A stretch of 64,000 nucleotides of DNA, from positions 806,001-870,000 of the forward strand of contig NZ_CP107780.1 in NCBI RefSeq assembly GCF_036345175.1, given 5' to 3'. Numbering within the stretch: the first letter of the stretch is position 1; every line of letters starts with the position of its first letter. Made by a program: the position numbers and the translations under genes. Source of the DNA: Streptomyces sp. NBC_00576 (GTDB taxonomy: Bacteria > Actinomycetota > Actinomycetes > Streptomycetales > Streptomycetaceae). Below, in pieces: positions 43,508-53,066 of the stretch. The notes under the pieces are model-generated. The model did no database searches. It worked only from the letters and a program-made list of their open reading frames with translations, and was not told the DNA's origin.

Positions 43508-43860
43508 GCGGCGGCACCGGTGGGGCAGGCCGACGAGTCGCGTAAGTACGACGCGTTGCGGTCTCCGTTCATGTCACGACCATAAACCGCGAATTGACTG
43601 TTCACTGTTCGGCGGCCGCCCGATCGTCGGGGCCCGCGCGGTTGAGTCGGTCCGAGGGCTCCGGCACGGATGACGCCGAGGTGACGGGGCCCATTTGACT
43701 GGGGGCGTTCCGGGCGCTTTGATCCTGACCGTGCCGGGCCGCTTGCCCGGTGCGCAGAGGTGCGCCCAGCCGGTAGCGGACATGGTTCAAGTCCGGCCCA
43801 AGTCGCCAGGAACGCCACGGCGTCCGAGGCGGGGTCGTACCCGCGATCGATGGAGCGGAC
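43508..43860. promoter_or_regulatory. Divergent promoter region LAL regulator / GH114 lipoprotein
   Basis: About 350 bases between divergent genes; no clear operator was recognised. It must contain promoters for both directions. Confidence 0.4.
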
Positions 43861-44733
43861 ATGCCTGTCGAGGGTGTACCCCGCCTCAAAGGTCCCGGGA
43901 CGGCCGCAGTCGTGCTGACGACCGTCTGCGCGGCCCTGTGGGGACTGACCGCCTGCGATGCCCCGCCGAAGGCGAAGAGCGGGGCGGAGTCCGGATCGAC
44001 GCCCTCGCCGGACACGTCGGCCGAGGTCCGGCTGCCGCCCCTGCACGCCGGTTTCGACTACCAGATCGGCGGCGCCTACCCTCCCCCGGCGGGTGTGCGC
44101 ATCGTCAGCCGCGACCGTACGGCGGCTCCCGCGCCCGGCCTGTACAACATCTGCTACGTCAACGCCTTCCAGGCGCAGCCCGGCGACGAGAAGGCGTGGC
44201 CCGCCGATCTGCTGCTGCGGGACGCGAACGGCGAGACCGTCGTCGACGACGACTGGGACGAGGCACTGCTCGACATCGGTACGGCGGTGAAGCGGAAGCG
44301 GATCGCGGCGCGGGTGAACGAGTGGATCGACGGCTGCGCGGACAAGGGCTTCGACGCGGTCGAGCCCGACAACTACGACAGCTACACCCGCTCCGACGAC
44401 CTCCTCACCGCCGACGACGCCACCGCCTTCATCACCCTCCTCTCCCGTCACGCGCACGCGCGCGGGCTGGCCATCGGCCAGAAGAACACCGTGGACCTGG
44501 CCGGGCTCAGGAAGAAGACAGGACTGGACTTCGCGGTCGCGGAGGAGTGCGGCGAGTACGACGAGTGCGGGGAGTACGCGCAGGCGTATCACGACCGGGT
44601 GGTCGTGATCGAGTACACCGACAGGGGGCTGCGCAAGGCCCTCGCGGGCTTCGGCGACCGGCTGAGCATCGTCCGCAGGGATGTCGGGGTGTCGACACCG
44701 GGCAGCGCCGAGTACGTCCGCAGGACCCGCTGA
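43861..44733 (+). CDS. GH114-type endo-alpha-1,4-polygalactosaminidase lipoprotein
   Basis: 290-residue exported protein. N-terminus with a lipobox LTAC at about residues 34-37 after a hydrophobic stretch, then a Ser/Thr/Pro linker. GH114/TM1410 fold at about 60-285: FDYQIGGAYPP, YNICYVNAFQAQPG, conserved acidic GFDAVEPDNYDSYT and FAVAEECGEYDECGEY. Expected to cut alpha-1,4-galactosaminogalactan-like polymers; some relatives are uncharacterised. ATG at 43861. Confidence 0.85.
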   Translation: MPVEGVPRLKGPGTAAVVLTTVCAALWGLTACDAPPKAKSGAESGSTPSPDTSAEVRLPPLHAGFDYQIGGAYPPPAGVRIVSRDRTAAPAPGLYNICYVNAFQAQPGDEKAWPADLLLRDANGETVVDDDWDEALLDIGTAVKRKRIAARVNEWIDGCADKGFDAVEPDNYDSYTRSDDLLTADDATAFITLLSRHAHARGLAIGQKNTVDLAGLRKKTGLDFAVAEECGEYDECGEYAQAYHDRVVVIEYTDRGLRKALAGFGDRLSIVRRDVGVSTPGSAEYVRRTR

Positions 44734-44832
44734 GCGGGAGGTGTTGGGCTGCTCCTCAAAGGCGCGCGGCGGAGCGGGAGTTGGTGGAGCACCCGCTGGA
44801 CAGCACGGTGTGACGAATCACCATGTGCCGGA

Positions 44833-45372
44833 TCACCGTGCGGCGAGCAGCTCCAGCCCCCGCTCCCACCCGAACTCCGGTCGCCCGCCGCCCTCCTGGG
44901 CCTCTCCGGCGTACGGATCGCCGAACCGCACCCCCATCCCGCGCAGCCGTTCCAGACTCGCCCGGTACGCGGGATGGGCGGCCAACGCGTCGCCCACGCA
45001 CGGCAGTACCGCGATCGGCACGCCGAGCCCGTACACCTCGCACAGCGTGCCCAGGGCGAGGGTGTCGGCGATGCCGGCCGCCCATTTGTTGAGGGTGTTG
45101 AAGGTGGCCGGCGCGACAAGCACGGCGTCGGGCGCCGGAAAGGGCCGCGGATCACCGGGCCTGCGCCAGGCGGACCGGATCGGGCGCCCGGTCTGTGTCT
45201 CGACGGCGTCCGTGTCGAAGAACCCCATGGCGAGGGGCGTCGCGATGACCCCGACCTCCCAGTCCCGTTCCTGCGCTGCGGTGATCAACTTGCTGACCTC
45301 GGAGGCGATTCCGGCTGCGCAGACGATGACGTAGAGAAAGAGTTTTGGGGTCTGTGCGGGCGTCTCGGTCAT
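44833..45372 (-). CDS. Flavoprotein (DFP-like, phosphopantothenoylcysteine decarboxylase family)
   Basis: 179-residue flavodoxin-like flavoprotein. Features: LFLYVIVCAAGIASEVSKLI (FMN-binding start, with GIA in place of the usual GSIA) and APATFNTLNKWAAGIADTLAL, the PA-NT-K-A-GI-D motif of the HFCD family. Closest to small Streptomyces flavoproteins of unknown substrate rather than the bifunctional CoaBC, which is longer. Divergent from the small frame and LysE gene at 45427-46163. Confidence 0.85.
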   Translation of the reverse strand: MTETPAQTPKLFLYVIVCAAGIASEVSKLITAAQERDWEVGVIATPLAMGFFDTDAVETQTGRPIRSAWRRPGDPRPFPAPDAVLVAPATFNTLNKWAAGIADTLALGTLCEVYGLGVPIAVLPCVGDALAAHPAYRASLERLRGMGVRFGDPYAGEAQEGGGRPEFGWERGLELLAAR

Positions 45373-45426
45373 CCGGAAACCCTAAATGAGTTGCCGGTAC
45401 GCGGTCCCCGACCCCAGGATCACGCC

Positions 45427-45534
45427 ATGTCTACGATCGAAGCCCGCCGGCCGCTGCCTCTCACCGCCGCTCGTCCGGTGCGGGTCCAGCAGCAGCCCGG
45501 CCGCCCCTGGAGGCCCGTGCTTCACCGGTCATGA
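45427..45534 (+). CDS. Small Arg/Pro-rich ORF coupled to the LysE gene
   Basis: 35-codon frame starting MSTIEARRPLPLTAARPV and ending in HRS; highly basic. Its TGA overlaps the LysE ATG as ATGA (45531-45534), typical of translational coupling. AGGA lies upstream of its ATG. It may be a true leader peptide that controls LysE translation, or an N-terminal artefact of the 5' leader. No known family recognised. Confidence 0.4.
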   Translation: MSTIEARRPLPLTAARPVRVQQQPGRPWRPVLHRS

Positions 45535-46163
45535 CGGCCGCGCTCGTCGCGGGGCTTCTCGCGGGGTACGGCATCGCCGTACCCGTCGGAGCCGTCACGA
45601 CCTATCTCGTCTCCCTCACCGCTCGTACGTCCCTGCGGACCGGTGTCTGCGCGGCGCTCGGTATCGCCACCGCCGACGGGCTCTACGCCCTGCTGGCCGC
45701 GCTCGGGGGCACCGCACTGGCCGGTGCCCTGCAGCCGGTACTGGTGCCGCTGCGCTGGGCGTCCGCCCTGGTGCTGGCCGTACTCGCGGTCCGGGGCGGG
45801 ATCGGCGCCCTGCGGCAGTACCGCGACGGCGCGCTCTCCACTCGCGCCGACACCACACCACCGAGCCCGCTCCGCGCGTTTCTCATGCTGGTCGGCATCA
45901 CGCTGCTCAACCCCACCACCGTGATCTACTTCGCCGCGCTGGTGCTCGGCAGCCGGGCCTCGGACGCCGTATCGCCCGGGGAACAAGGGGTGTTCGTGCT
46001 CGCGGCCTTCCTCGCCTCGGCGAGCTGGCAGGTGCTGATCGCCTCCGGCGGCGCACTGCTCGGCCGCGTGCTGACGGGCCGACGCGGGCGGCTGGTGACG
46101 GCGCTCGTGTCCAGCGCGGTGATCATGGCGCTGGCGGTGCGGATGACTTTGTCGCCGACGTGA
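45531..46163 (+). CDS. LysE/RhtB-family exporter
   Basis: 210-residue membrane protein with about six helices. N-terminal GIAVPVGAVTTYLVSLTARTSLRTGVCAALGIATADGLYA is the LysE signature in pieces, and LLNPTTVIYFAAL is the conserved NP motif. Expected to export amino acids or similar amphipathic molecules. The 3' end overlaps the convergent gene by 41 bases. Confidence 0.88.
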   Translation: MTAALVAGLLAGYGIAVPVGAVTTYLVSLTARTSLRTGVCAALGIATADGLYALLAALGGTALAGALQPVLVPLRWASALVLAVLAVRGGIGALRQYRDGALSTRADTTPPSPLRAFLMLVGITLLNPTTVIYFAALVLGSRASDAVSPGEQGVFVLAAFLASASWQVLIASGGALLGRVLTGRRGRLVTALVSSAVIMALAVRMTLSPT

Positions 46164-46587
46164 CGAAGGCGCGGGCGACGGCGAGGCTGTCCTCGTACAC
46201 GTGGTGGCGTACGACCAGACCGTCCCGCACGGTCAGGTGCAGGGCGAACCGGGCGCGGTAGGGGCGCCCGGTGGCCCTGGCCGTCTGCCGGATCTCGCCC
46301 AGTACCACCGCGTCCTCGCCGTCGACGAGCACCCGTTCGATCTCGGTGGCGGCCTCGCCGGGGACATGGTGGGCACCCAGCTCACGGAAGTGTGCGGCGG
46401 CGTCGGCGCGGGTGGTGCGGTGGCGGATCCACGGTGTGGCGGCGCGGCCGTGCTCGTCCTGCGGCCAGTTCAGCCGCCAGTCGGTCTCCGCCGCGTACAG
46501 GTCCGCGATCCGCTCCGGGTCGCCCTCGCCGATCCGGGTCAGCAGGTCCTCCACGACGGCACGGGTGGTGGTGGCTGCGGATGTCAT
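46123..46587 (-). CDS. SnoaL/NTF2-like protein
   Basis: 154-residue NTF2-fold protein: RAVVEDLLTRIGEGDPERIADLYA at the start, then WRLNWPQDEHG and a C-terminal LTVRDGLVVRHHVYEDS. Such proteins are polyketide cyclases, ketosteroid-isomerase relatives or binding proteins. ATG at 46587 after GGAGAGG; the longer frame to 46635 is less likely. Convergent with the LysE gene, overlapping it by 41 bases. Confidence 0.85.
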   Translation of the reverse strand: MTSAATTTRAVVEDLLTRIGEGDPERIADLYAAETDWRLNWPQDEHGRAATPWIRHRTTRADAAAHFRELGAHHVPGEAATEIERVLVDGEDAVVLGEIRQTARATGRPYRARFALHLTVRDGLVVRHHVYEDSLAVARAFVTSATKSSAPPAP

Positions 46588-46770
46588 GGGTCGGCCTCTC
46601 CTTCTCGCTGCTGGGGTGCGCTGCGTCGGTCCCACTGTGGCCGAGCGCGCCGGAGGGGGCGATTACCTTCCGGGTAAGGCCACTCCGTACGCGCCCCGGA
46701 TGAATTCGCTCCGCCACTGTGTTGGACTCTCGTAGCAACGGTCACGCGACGAGACGATGGGACGAAGGTC

Positions 46771-47220
46771 ATGCCTCTTGAGGGCGAGTACGAAGCCAGT
46801 CCGACGCAGTGGGTGCGTGAGCAGGTCGAGTTGTACGAGCGCTCGGGCGGCACCGAGGGAACGACCCTGATGGACACCGGCATGCCGGTCGTGCTGCTCA
46901 CCACCCGGGGCGCCCGCAGCGGCAAGATCCGTAGGACTCCGCTCATGCGGGTGGAGCACGACGGTGTGTACGCGGTGGTCGCCTCGATGGGCGGCGCCCC
47001 CAAGCATCCGGTCTGGTACTACAACGTCAACGCCGATCCGCAGGTCGACCTCCAGGACGGGCCGGTGCGCCAGGACATGGTCGCCCGTGAGGTCACCGGT
47101 GAGGAGAAGTCCGTGTGGTGGGAGCGGGCCGTCGCCGCGTATCCCCCGTACGCCGAATACCAGGAGAAGACCGACCGCGAGATCCCGGTGTTCGTCCTCG
47201 AAACGGCCGACGGGAACTGA
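46771..47220 (+). CDS. Deazaflavin (F420)-dependent nitroreductase-family protein
   Basis: 149-residue DDN-like split-barrel protein. [18 protein letters not shown] and [21 protein letters not shown] are the family hallmarks for F420 binding. Function in the family ranges from quinone reduction to nitro-compound activation; the substrate here is unknown. ATG at 46771. Confidence 0.9.
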   Translation: MPLEGEYEASPTQWVREQVELYERSGGTEGTTLMDTGMPVVLLTTRGARSGKIRRTPLMRVEHDGVYAVVASMGGAPKHPVWYYNVNADPQVDLQDGPVRQDMVAREVTGEEKSVWWERAVAAYPPYAEYQEKTDREIPVFVLETADGN

Positions 47221-47227
47221 TCCGGGC

Positions 47228-47263
47228 CGGACGAAAGACGGATGAAAGAACGGACGAAAGAAA
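47228..47263. repeat. Short tandem repeat 3' of the F420-type gene
   Basis: Three 11-13-base units CGGACGAAAGA, CGGATGAAAGAA, CGGACGAAAGAAA in tandem, eight bases after the stop codon. Confidence 0.7.
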
Positions 47264-47310
47264 ATCTGGTTCCGGGAGGAATGAAGTCCTCGCCCCCGGG
47301 CACCTGAGCC

Positions 47311-48279
47311 TCAGGCCCCGCCGCGCTCCCCCGTCGCGGCGGGGCTCCGCGCTGCCTCCTGCGCGGCCGCGTCGGTCACGTCGAGGAAGATCTCGCCGGC
47401 CTCGGGGACCGCGTGGGCGACGGAGCGCTTGATGCGTACGGCGACCTCCTCGACCCGCTCGCTGTCGAGACCGGGGACGAGATCGATCCGAGCAGCGACC
47501 AGCGTGGAGTCGAGCCCTGTCTTCATGGTGAACAGCGCCTCCACGCTGTCGATCTCGGGCTGGGCCGCCAGCAGGGCGTGGATCTCGCGGCTCAGCTCCG
47601 GGTCGGCGGCCTCGCCGATGAGCTGGGCCCGCGCGTCCCGGCCCAGCCAGAAGGCGACGCAGACGAGCAGCACCCCGATGGCGAGGGACGCGGACGCCTC
47701 CCACACGACCTGCCCGGTGACCATGTGCAGGGCCATGCCCGCGAGTGCGAGCGTCACGCCGAGCACGGCGGTACCGTCCTCGGCGATCACCGTACGCAGG
47801 GCGGGGTCCCGCAGAGCGCCCTTGGTGTCCCTTGTGCCCTTCCCGACCTCACCACGCGCCTGGTGCACGGCCCGCAGCAGGGAGCCGCCCTCCGCGAGCA
47901 GCGCCACCCCGAGCACGACCAGACCCGCCACATAGCCGCCGAAGGACTCCTCCGCGTCGCTCCTGAACGCCTCCACGCCCTGGAAGAACGAGAAGCAGCC
48001 GCCCATGACGAAGATGCCGACGGCCGCGAGCAGCGACCAGAAGAACCGTTCCTTGCCGTAGCCGAAGGGATGCCGCCGGTCAGCGGGGCGGCGGCTGCGG
48101 CGCAGGGCGGCGAGCAGGAACACCTCGTTGAAGCTGTCGGCCACGGAGTGCGCGGCCTCGGACAGGAGCGCGGGCGACCCGCTGACGAGGCCGCCCACGG
48201 CCTTGGCGACGGCGATCAGCAGATTGGCGCCCAGCGCCACCAGCACGGTCACGCGCGTACGCCGGTCCGATGACGACAT
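47311..48279 (-). CDS. Cation diffusion facilitator (CDF) transporter
   Basis: 322-residue metal-proton antiporter with about six helices (1-215) and a cytoplasmic C-terminal domain. TM2 motif HSVADSFNEVF supplies metal-binding His/Asp; the later motif EDGTAVLG marks TM5. The cytoplasmic domain contains IDLVPGLDSERVEEVAVRIK. Expected to export divalent cations such as Zn or Fe. ATG at 48279. Confidence 0.9.
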   Translation of the reverse strand: MSSSDRRTRVTVLVALGANLLIAVAKAVGGLVSGSPALLSEAAHSVADSFNEVFLLAALRRSRRPADRRHPFGYGKERFFWSLLAAVGIFVMGGCFSFFQGVEAFRSDAEESFGGYVAGLVVLGVALLAEGGSLLRAVHQARGEVGKGTRDTKGALRDPALRTVIAEDGTAVLGVTLALAGMALHMVTGQVVWEASASLAIGVLLVCVAFWLGRDARAQLIGEAADPELSREIHALLAAQPEIDSVEALFTMKTGLDSTLVAARIDLVPGLDSERVEEVAVRIKRSVAHAVPEAGEIFLDVTDAAAQEAARSPAATGERGGA

Positions 48280-48302
48280 ACCGCCCGCCTCACTCCTGAT
48301 CC

Positions 48303-48337
48303 CCTTGATTGCCTTGACTGCCTTGATTGCCTTGACG
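48303..48337. repeat. 9-bp tandem repeat upstream of the CDF gene
   Basis: Four near-identical units CCTTGATTG, CCTTGACTG, CCTTGATTG, CCTTGACGC between the CDF start and the end of the VOC gene. Confidence 0.75.
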
Positions 48338-48346
48338 CCTCGGCCG

Positions 48347-48739
48347 TCAATGCTGTTTGGGGGCCGTCGGCACCACCCGGAAGAGGGTGAAGGAGTGGCC
48401 TGCCGGGTCGGCGTACCCCCGCTCCTCGTACGCCGCGCCGGCGTCCTTCGTCTCCAGCGGGCGCCCGCCGAGCCCGATCACCTTGCGTTCCACCTCGTCG
48501 AGATCCTCCACCCGGAAGTCGAGGTGGACCTGGAGGGAGTTCTCGGGGCGCGGCCAGCTCGGCGGGGTGGCGTTCACATCACGGCGGAACGCCATCCGGG
48601 TTCCCTCGGCGCCCCTGATCTCGATGCGGTTGGCGGTGGCGTCCGTCTCCTCGGCCGCCAGCAGTTCCTTGTAGAAGGCGGCGAGCTTCTCGGGTTCGGC
48701 ACAGTCCAGCACCACGACGCCTGCTGTCACCAAGGTCAT
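48347..48739 (-). CDS. VOC-superfamily (glyoxalase/bleomycin resistance-like) protein
   Basis: 130-residue glyoxalase-fold protein: TAGVVVLDCAEPEKLAAFYKELL at the N-terminus, then a second beta-alpha-beta half VHLDFRVEDLDEVERKV and GYADPAGHSFTLFRV at the end with metal-ligand-like His. Role unknown; such single-domain proteins bind or isomerise small molecules. ATG at 48739. Confidence 0.9.
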   Translation of the reverse strand: MTLVTAGVVVLDCAEPEKLAAFYKELLAAEETDATANRIEIRGAEGTRMAFRRDVNATPPSWPRPENSLQVHLDFRVEDLDEVERKVIGLGGRPLETKDAGAAYEERGYADPAGHSFTLFRVVPTAPKQH

Positions 48740-48815
48740 GCTTCCTCCGTTACGGGGTCCGGGGCGGCCCTGTGCGCCGCAGCCCTTTCGGGTTCGGGTA
48801 CCCCGCCCGCCGGAA

Positions 48816-49544
48816 TCACACGGGCTGTGAGTCGCCGGGCGCGGTGAGTTGCGCGAGGCGGGTCGCCGCCGCCGTCAGGAAGAGGTCGAGGGCCGCCGGG
48901 TAGGAGCTGTGGCGCATGTCCCTCACGAGGTGGCGGGCGGTCGCATTGATGTGCGGGTGGGTGTCGGCGGGCAGCCGGGCGTAGGTCGCCCGCCACACGG
49001 CCGTCTCCGCCTCGCGCGCGGCCTTCGGCAGCGCCACGTTCGCCGAGTCGAGGGCGCCGAAGGCGAGCGACTGGTCGACGAAGGCGTGGTAGATCCATAC
49101 CGCCTCGGCGTCCGGGAACCCGGCGCCGCGCAGCACGCCGAGGGCGGTCTCCACGGCCTGGATCTCGTACGCCCGTCCGGTCACCCGGTACGAGCTGAGT
49201 ACCGCCGCCTGTGGTTGCGCGAGCGCTCCGGCGTGCATCCGCAGGCCGAGGTCCCGCAGGTCGGCGAGCCAGTCGCCGCTGGGACGCCAGGTGCGCAGCG
49301 TACGGCCGATCAGCTCGTCGGCGATGGCGAGCATCAGCTCGTCGGTGTCCCGGAAATAGCGGTACAGGGCGCTCGGGTCGGCGCCGAGGGCTCGGCCGAG
49401 GCGGCGCACGGAGAGGGCCTCGGCGCCGTGTTCTCCGAGCAGCCTCATCGCCGTCTCGACGATCAGTTCCTCGGAGAGGACGACGCCCTGTTTGGTGGGG
49501 CGCCGGCGACGCCGGGCGGCGGGCGGGACGACACGTTCGCTCAC
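48816..49544 (-). CDS. TetR-family repressor with TetR C-terminal domain
   Basis: 242-residue regulator. Helix-turn-helix at about 30-70 (SVRRLGRALGADPSALYRYFRDTDELM). The C-terminal ligand domain carries DPSALYRYF-type TetR_C features and a His-rich end. GTG at 49544 with AGGAGG before it; the longer frame to 49580 is rejected. Divergent from the permease-amidohydrolase genes with 171 bases between, so it likely represses them. Confidence 0.9.
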   Translation of the reverse strand: MSERVVPPAARRRRRPTKQGVVLSEELIVETAMRLLGEHGAEALSVRRLGRALGADPSALYRYFRDTDELMLAIADELIGRTLRTWRPSGDWLADLRDLGLRMHAGALAQPQAAVLSSYRVTGRAYEIQAVETALGVLRGAGFPDAEAVWIYHAFVDQSLAFGALDSANVALPKAAREAETAVWRATYARLPADTHPHINATARHLVRDMRHSSYPAALDLFLTAAATRLAQLTAPGDSQPV

Positions 49545-49715
49545 GGGCTTCCTCCTGCGCGGTCGGCGACGGCCGCACACTGTCCTGCGCGGTGGCCGGT
49601 GCGGTGGCCGGTGCGGGCACCTTATGACAACACCGTTGACCTGTTAAGGCCTCGGGGCGTTTCATGTGCGTTCACCGGGGTCGACCGAGGCCCCAAGGTG
49701 TGAGCGGAGACCGCC

Positions 49716-51254
49716 ATGACCGATACCCAGCCCTACGGAGCTGCCCCACCCGCGCCTGCCGCGTCGCCCACGCAGCCCGCGCTGCGCAAATCCCTCGGCA
49801 TGCTGGACGGCGTCGCCATCGCCGCGTCCAGCACGGCGGCGACCACCAGCATCGGCATCGGTCTCGGGGTCACGGCCGGGGTGGTCGGGCTGCATCTGCC
49901 CGCCATCATGCTGCTGGCGTTCCTGCCGATCCTGGGCATCGCGGGCGCCTTCTCCCGGCTGAACCGGGTGGAGCCGAACGCGGGCAACGGCTACGTGTGG
50001 GTGGGGCGTTCGCTCAGCCCCTGGCTCGGCTTCATGGTCGGCTGGGTGAACATCGTGGCCTCGGTGGTGTTCCTGGCGTACACCACGGCGGTCACCGGCT
50101 CGGCGGTGATCCAACTGGCCGGCGACGCGGGCCTGCACCGGGTGGCCGGGCTGACCCTGGACCCGGGGTCGACGGCGCAGACGACCGGCGTCGGCATCCT
50201 GGTCCTGGTCGCCGTCACCCTGACCGCGGTCTCCGGCATCAGGACGGCCGCCCGGCTCCAGGGCGGACTGCTGATCTTCGAGTACGTCGTGCTGCTGGGC
50301 TTCTGCGGATACGGCATCGTCGCCGGACCGCACCCCTTCAGCCTCAGCTGGTTCGACCCCTTCCAGATCCCCTCGGCGTCGGCGCTCGCCCAGGGCATGC
50401 TGCTGTCGGTGTTCTGTTACTGGGGCTTCGAGGCCGCGTTCAGTGTGAACGAGGAGGTGACGGACCCGAGGCAGGCGTCGCGGGCCGGGATCACCACCCT
50501 GGTGACGATGCTCGGGCTGTTCCTGCTCGGCTCGATCGCCTTCCAACGGGTGCTGTCGGAGGGCGAGTTGGCGGGCCACGGCGCCGAGGGGCTGGCGTTC
50601 TTCGGCAACCGGCTCGCCGACCAGCCGCTGGCCGCGCTGCCGCTCGTCGCGCTGATGTTCTCGGCGGTGGCCTCGCTGCAGGCCGGGGTGATCCCGACGG
50701 CGCGCTCGATGTTCGCGATGAGCCGCGACCGTACGCTCGGCCCGGCCTGGTCCCGGGTCAGCCCCAAGTACGGCACCCCGGCGGCCGGCACGCTGATGAT
50801 CGGCGCGGTGGCGGCGGCCGTCGCCGTGCTCGCCCTGGTCATCCCGCGCCTGGCCGACATGATCCTGGCGGCGGTCAACGCGATCGGCATGGTCGTCGCC
50901 CTGTCGTACGCGCTCACCGCACTCGCCGCCGCCGTGCGCTTCCGAGGACTGCTGCGCGAGAACTGGCGGGACGGTGTACGTGCGGTGGTGCTGCCCACGC
51001 TGAGCGCGGCCACGCTGCTGGGACTCGGCGGCTATCTCGGCTGGTCCTTCTACACCTCCGCCGACCATCTCGAACTCAGCCCGGACAACGGCTGGTTCCT
51101 GCTTCTGGTGCCCTCGCTGATGGTCGCGTCCGGTTTTCTGGCCGCCGCCTGGGCGAAGTGGGGGCGCAAGAGCCCGTACTTCAGCACCGGTCGGGGCACC
51201 GACGCGGACGCGCCCCAACTGCTCGCCGTGAAGGAACCGTCGTCGGCACGGTGA
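49716..51254 (+). CDS. APC-superfamily amino acid permease
   Basis: 512-residue permease with about 12-14 helices. The first helix region ALRKSLGMLDGVAIAASSTAATTSIGIG is typical of the APC family. Other helices include NAGNGYVWVGRSLSPWLGFMVGW and LLSVFCYWGFEAAFSVNEEV. ATG at 49716. It is followed by an amidohydrolase gene in the same direction, suggesting uptake and breakdown of an amide or N-substituted compound. Third gene of the unit is the divergent TetR. Confidence 0.9.
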   Translation: MTDTQPYGAAPPAPAASPTQPALRKSLGMLDGVAIAASSTAATTSIGIGLGVTAGVVGLHLPAIMLLAFLPILGIAGAFSRLNRVEPNAGNGYVWVGRSLSPWLGFMVGWVNIVASVVFLAYTTAVTGSAVIQLAGDAGLHRVAGLTLDPGSTAQTTGVGILVLVAVTLTAVSGIRTAARLQGGLLIFEYVVLLGFCGYGIVAGPHPFSLSWFDPFQIPSASALAQGMLLSVFCYWGFEAAFSVNEEVTDPRQASRAGITTLVTMLGLFLLGSIAFQRVLSEGELAGHGAEGLAFFGNRLADQPLAALPLVALMFSAVASLQAGVIPTARSMFAMSRDRTLGPAWSRVSPKYGTPAAGTLMIGAVAAAVAVLALVIPRLADMILAAVNAIGMVVALSYALTALAAAVRFRGLLRENWRDGVRAVVLPTLSAATLLGLGGYLGWSFYTSADHLELSPDNGWFLLLVPSLMVASGFLAAAWAKWGRKSPYFSTGRGTDADAPQLLAVKEPSSAR

Positions 51255-51413
51255 GCTCCGCGGGGCATGCAGTTCATTTGCCTGCGGGCCCGGTGGGGGC
51301 TGGTCGCGCCCCGCGGCGGAGCCGCCGGATAGACACAGCCCCGCACCCCTTTGGGGCGCCGGCGCCCATCGCCCCTCTTTTCCCACCTCCCCCACACCTC
51401 AAGGAAACGGAAC

Positions 51414-53045
51414 ATGCGCGCTGACCTCCTCTTCACCGGCGGCCCGGTCTTCGCCCCCGGGAGCCCCACGGCCGTCGCGGTCACCGGCGGCCGGATCACC
51501 GCCGTGGGCCGGGACGAGGTGCACGACCTGATCGGGCCGGGGACCGAGGTCGTCGATCTCGCCGGGCGACTGCTCCTGCCCGGCTTCCAGGACGCCCACG
51601 TCCATCCGCTGCCGGCCGGTCTTGAGCTGACCCAGTGCGATCTGACGGGCACGAAGACCGCCGAGGACACAGTGGCCGTCGTCCGCGCGTACGCCCTCGC
51701 GCACCCTGAGCGGGAGTGGATCACGGGCGGCGGCTGGTCCATGGAGGCCTTCGAAGGGGGCACGCCCACCCGGGAGTTGCTGGACGCCGTGGTCCCGGAC
51801 CGGCCGGTGTATCTCCCCAACCGGGACCACCACGGGGCCTGGGTCAACAGCCGCGCCCTCGAACTCGCGGGCGTTTCCCGGGACACCCCGGACCCGGCGG
51901 ACGGCCGCTTCGAGCGGGACGCTTCCGGCGAGCCGACCGGGATGCTCCAGGAAGGAGCCATGGAGTACGTGGGCCGGCTGACCCCGCCGGTCACGGCAGC
52001 GGAGCGGCTGGCGGCCCTGCTGTCCGCGCAGCGTCGGCTGCACTCACTCGGTGTCACGGCCTGGCAGGACGCGCTGGTCGGCTCGTTCCTCGGTATGGAG
52101 GACCCCTCCGAGACCTATCTCGCCGCCGCCCAGGACGGTTCGCTGACCGCGCGGGTGGTCGGCGCACTGTGGTGGGACCGGGAGCGCGGGGCCGAGCAGA
52201 TCCCCGAACTCGTGGAGCGGCGGGCCGCGTTGAGCCGGGGCAGGTTCCGGGCGGGCAGCGTGAAGCTGATGCTGGACGGGGTCGCCGAGACGGGCACGGC
52301 CGCACTGCTCGACCCGTATCTCGACAAGTGCGGCTGCGCCACGGCCAACCGGGGCACGAGCTTCGTGGACGCGGCCGAACTACCCAAGTTCGTCACGCAG
52401 TTGGACGCCCTCGGCTTCCAGTGCCACTTCCACGCGCTGGGCGACCGGGCAGTACGCGACGCCCTGGACGCCATCGAGGCGGCGCGCGCCGCGAACGGGC
52501 CGAGCGACACCCGGCCGCATCTGGCCCACCTCCAGGTGGTGCACCCGGACGACGTGCCGCGCTTCGCCCGGCTCGGCGCGGTCGCGAACATCCAAGCACT
52601 GTGGGCCATGCACGAACCCCAGATGGACGACCTGACGATCCCCTTCCTCGGCCCCGAACGGGCCGCGTGGCAGTACCCGTTCGGCGCGCTGCTGCGCTCC
52701 GGGGCCACCCTGGCCGCGGGCAGCGACTGGCCGGTCAGCAGCCCCGACCCGCTCCAGGCGATCCACGTCGCGGTCAACCGCGCGGCGCCGGGTTCCCCGT
52801 CCTCCCCCGTGTTCCTGCCCGCCGAGCGCATCGGCCTGACCGACGCGCTCACGGCGTACACGGCGGGTTCGGCGTACGCCAACCACCTGGACGACACGGG
52901 CAGCGTGCGCGCCGGGGCACTGGCCGACCTGACGATCCTGGACCGCGATCCGTACGCCGGGCCGCCCGAAGCGATCGCGGAGACGAAGGTGGCGCTCACC
53001 TATGTGGGGGGCGAGCGGGTGTACGCGGCGGAGGGGACCGCCTGA
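51414..53045 (+). CDS. YtcJ/NfdA-type amidohydrolase
   Basis: 543-residue metal-dependent amidohydrolase of the N-substituted formamide deformylase-like family. Metal ligands in FQDAHVHPLP (HxH), a carbamylatable Lys in GSVKLMLDGV, His in HFHALGDRAV and in LQVVHPDDV, and Asp in GSDWPVSSPD. ATG at 51414 with AAGGAAA. It lies 159 bases after the permease gene. Substrate unknown; the permease pairing suggests an imported amide. Confidence 0.92.
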   Translation: MRADLLFTGGPVFAPGSPTAVAVTGGRITAVGRDEVHDLIGPGTEVVDLAGRLLLPGFQDAHVHPLPAGLELTQCDLTGTKTAEDTVAVVRAYALAHPEREWITGGGWSMEAFEGGTPTRELLDAVVPDRPVYLPNRDHHGAWVNSRALELAGVSRDTPDPADGRFERDASGEPTGMLQEGAMEYVGRLTPPVTAAERLAALLSAQRRLHSLGVTAWQDALVGSFLGMEDPSETYLAAAQDGSLTARVVGALWWDRERGAEQIPELVERRAALSRGRFRAGSVKLMLDGVAETGTAALLDPYLDKCGCATANRGTSFVDAAELPKFVTQLDALGFQCHFHALGDRAVRDALDAIEAARAANGPSDTRPHLAHLQVVHPDDVPRFARLGAVANIQALWAMHEPQMDDLTIPFLGPERAAWQYPFGALLRSGATLAAGSDWPVSSPDPLQAIHVAVNRAAPGSPSSPVFLPAERIGLTDALTAYTAGSAYANHLDDTGSVRAGALADLTILDRDPYAGPPEAIAETKVALTYVGGERVYAAEGTA

Positions 53046-53066
53046 CCGCGGTCCCGGCTGCGCCGA

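Noticed and set aside
49621..49665. TetR operator between the TetR and permease genes
   Set aside because: Only 4-6-base imperfect inverted arms around GACAAC/GTTGAC could be seen, too weak to call.
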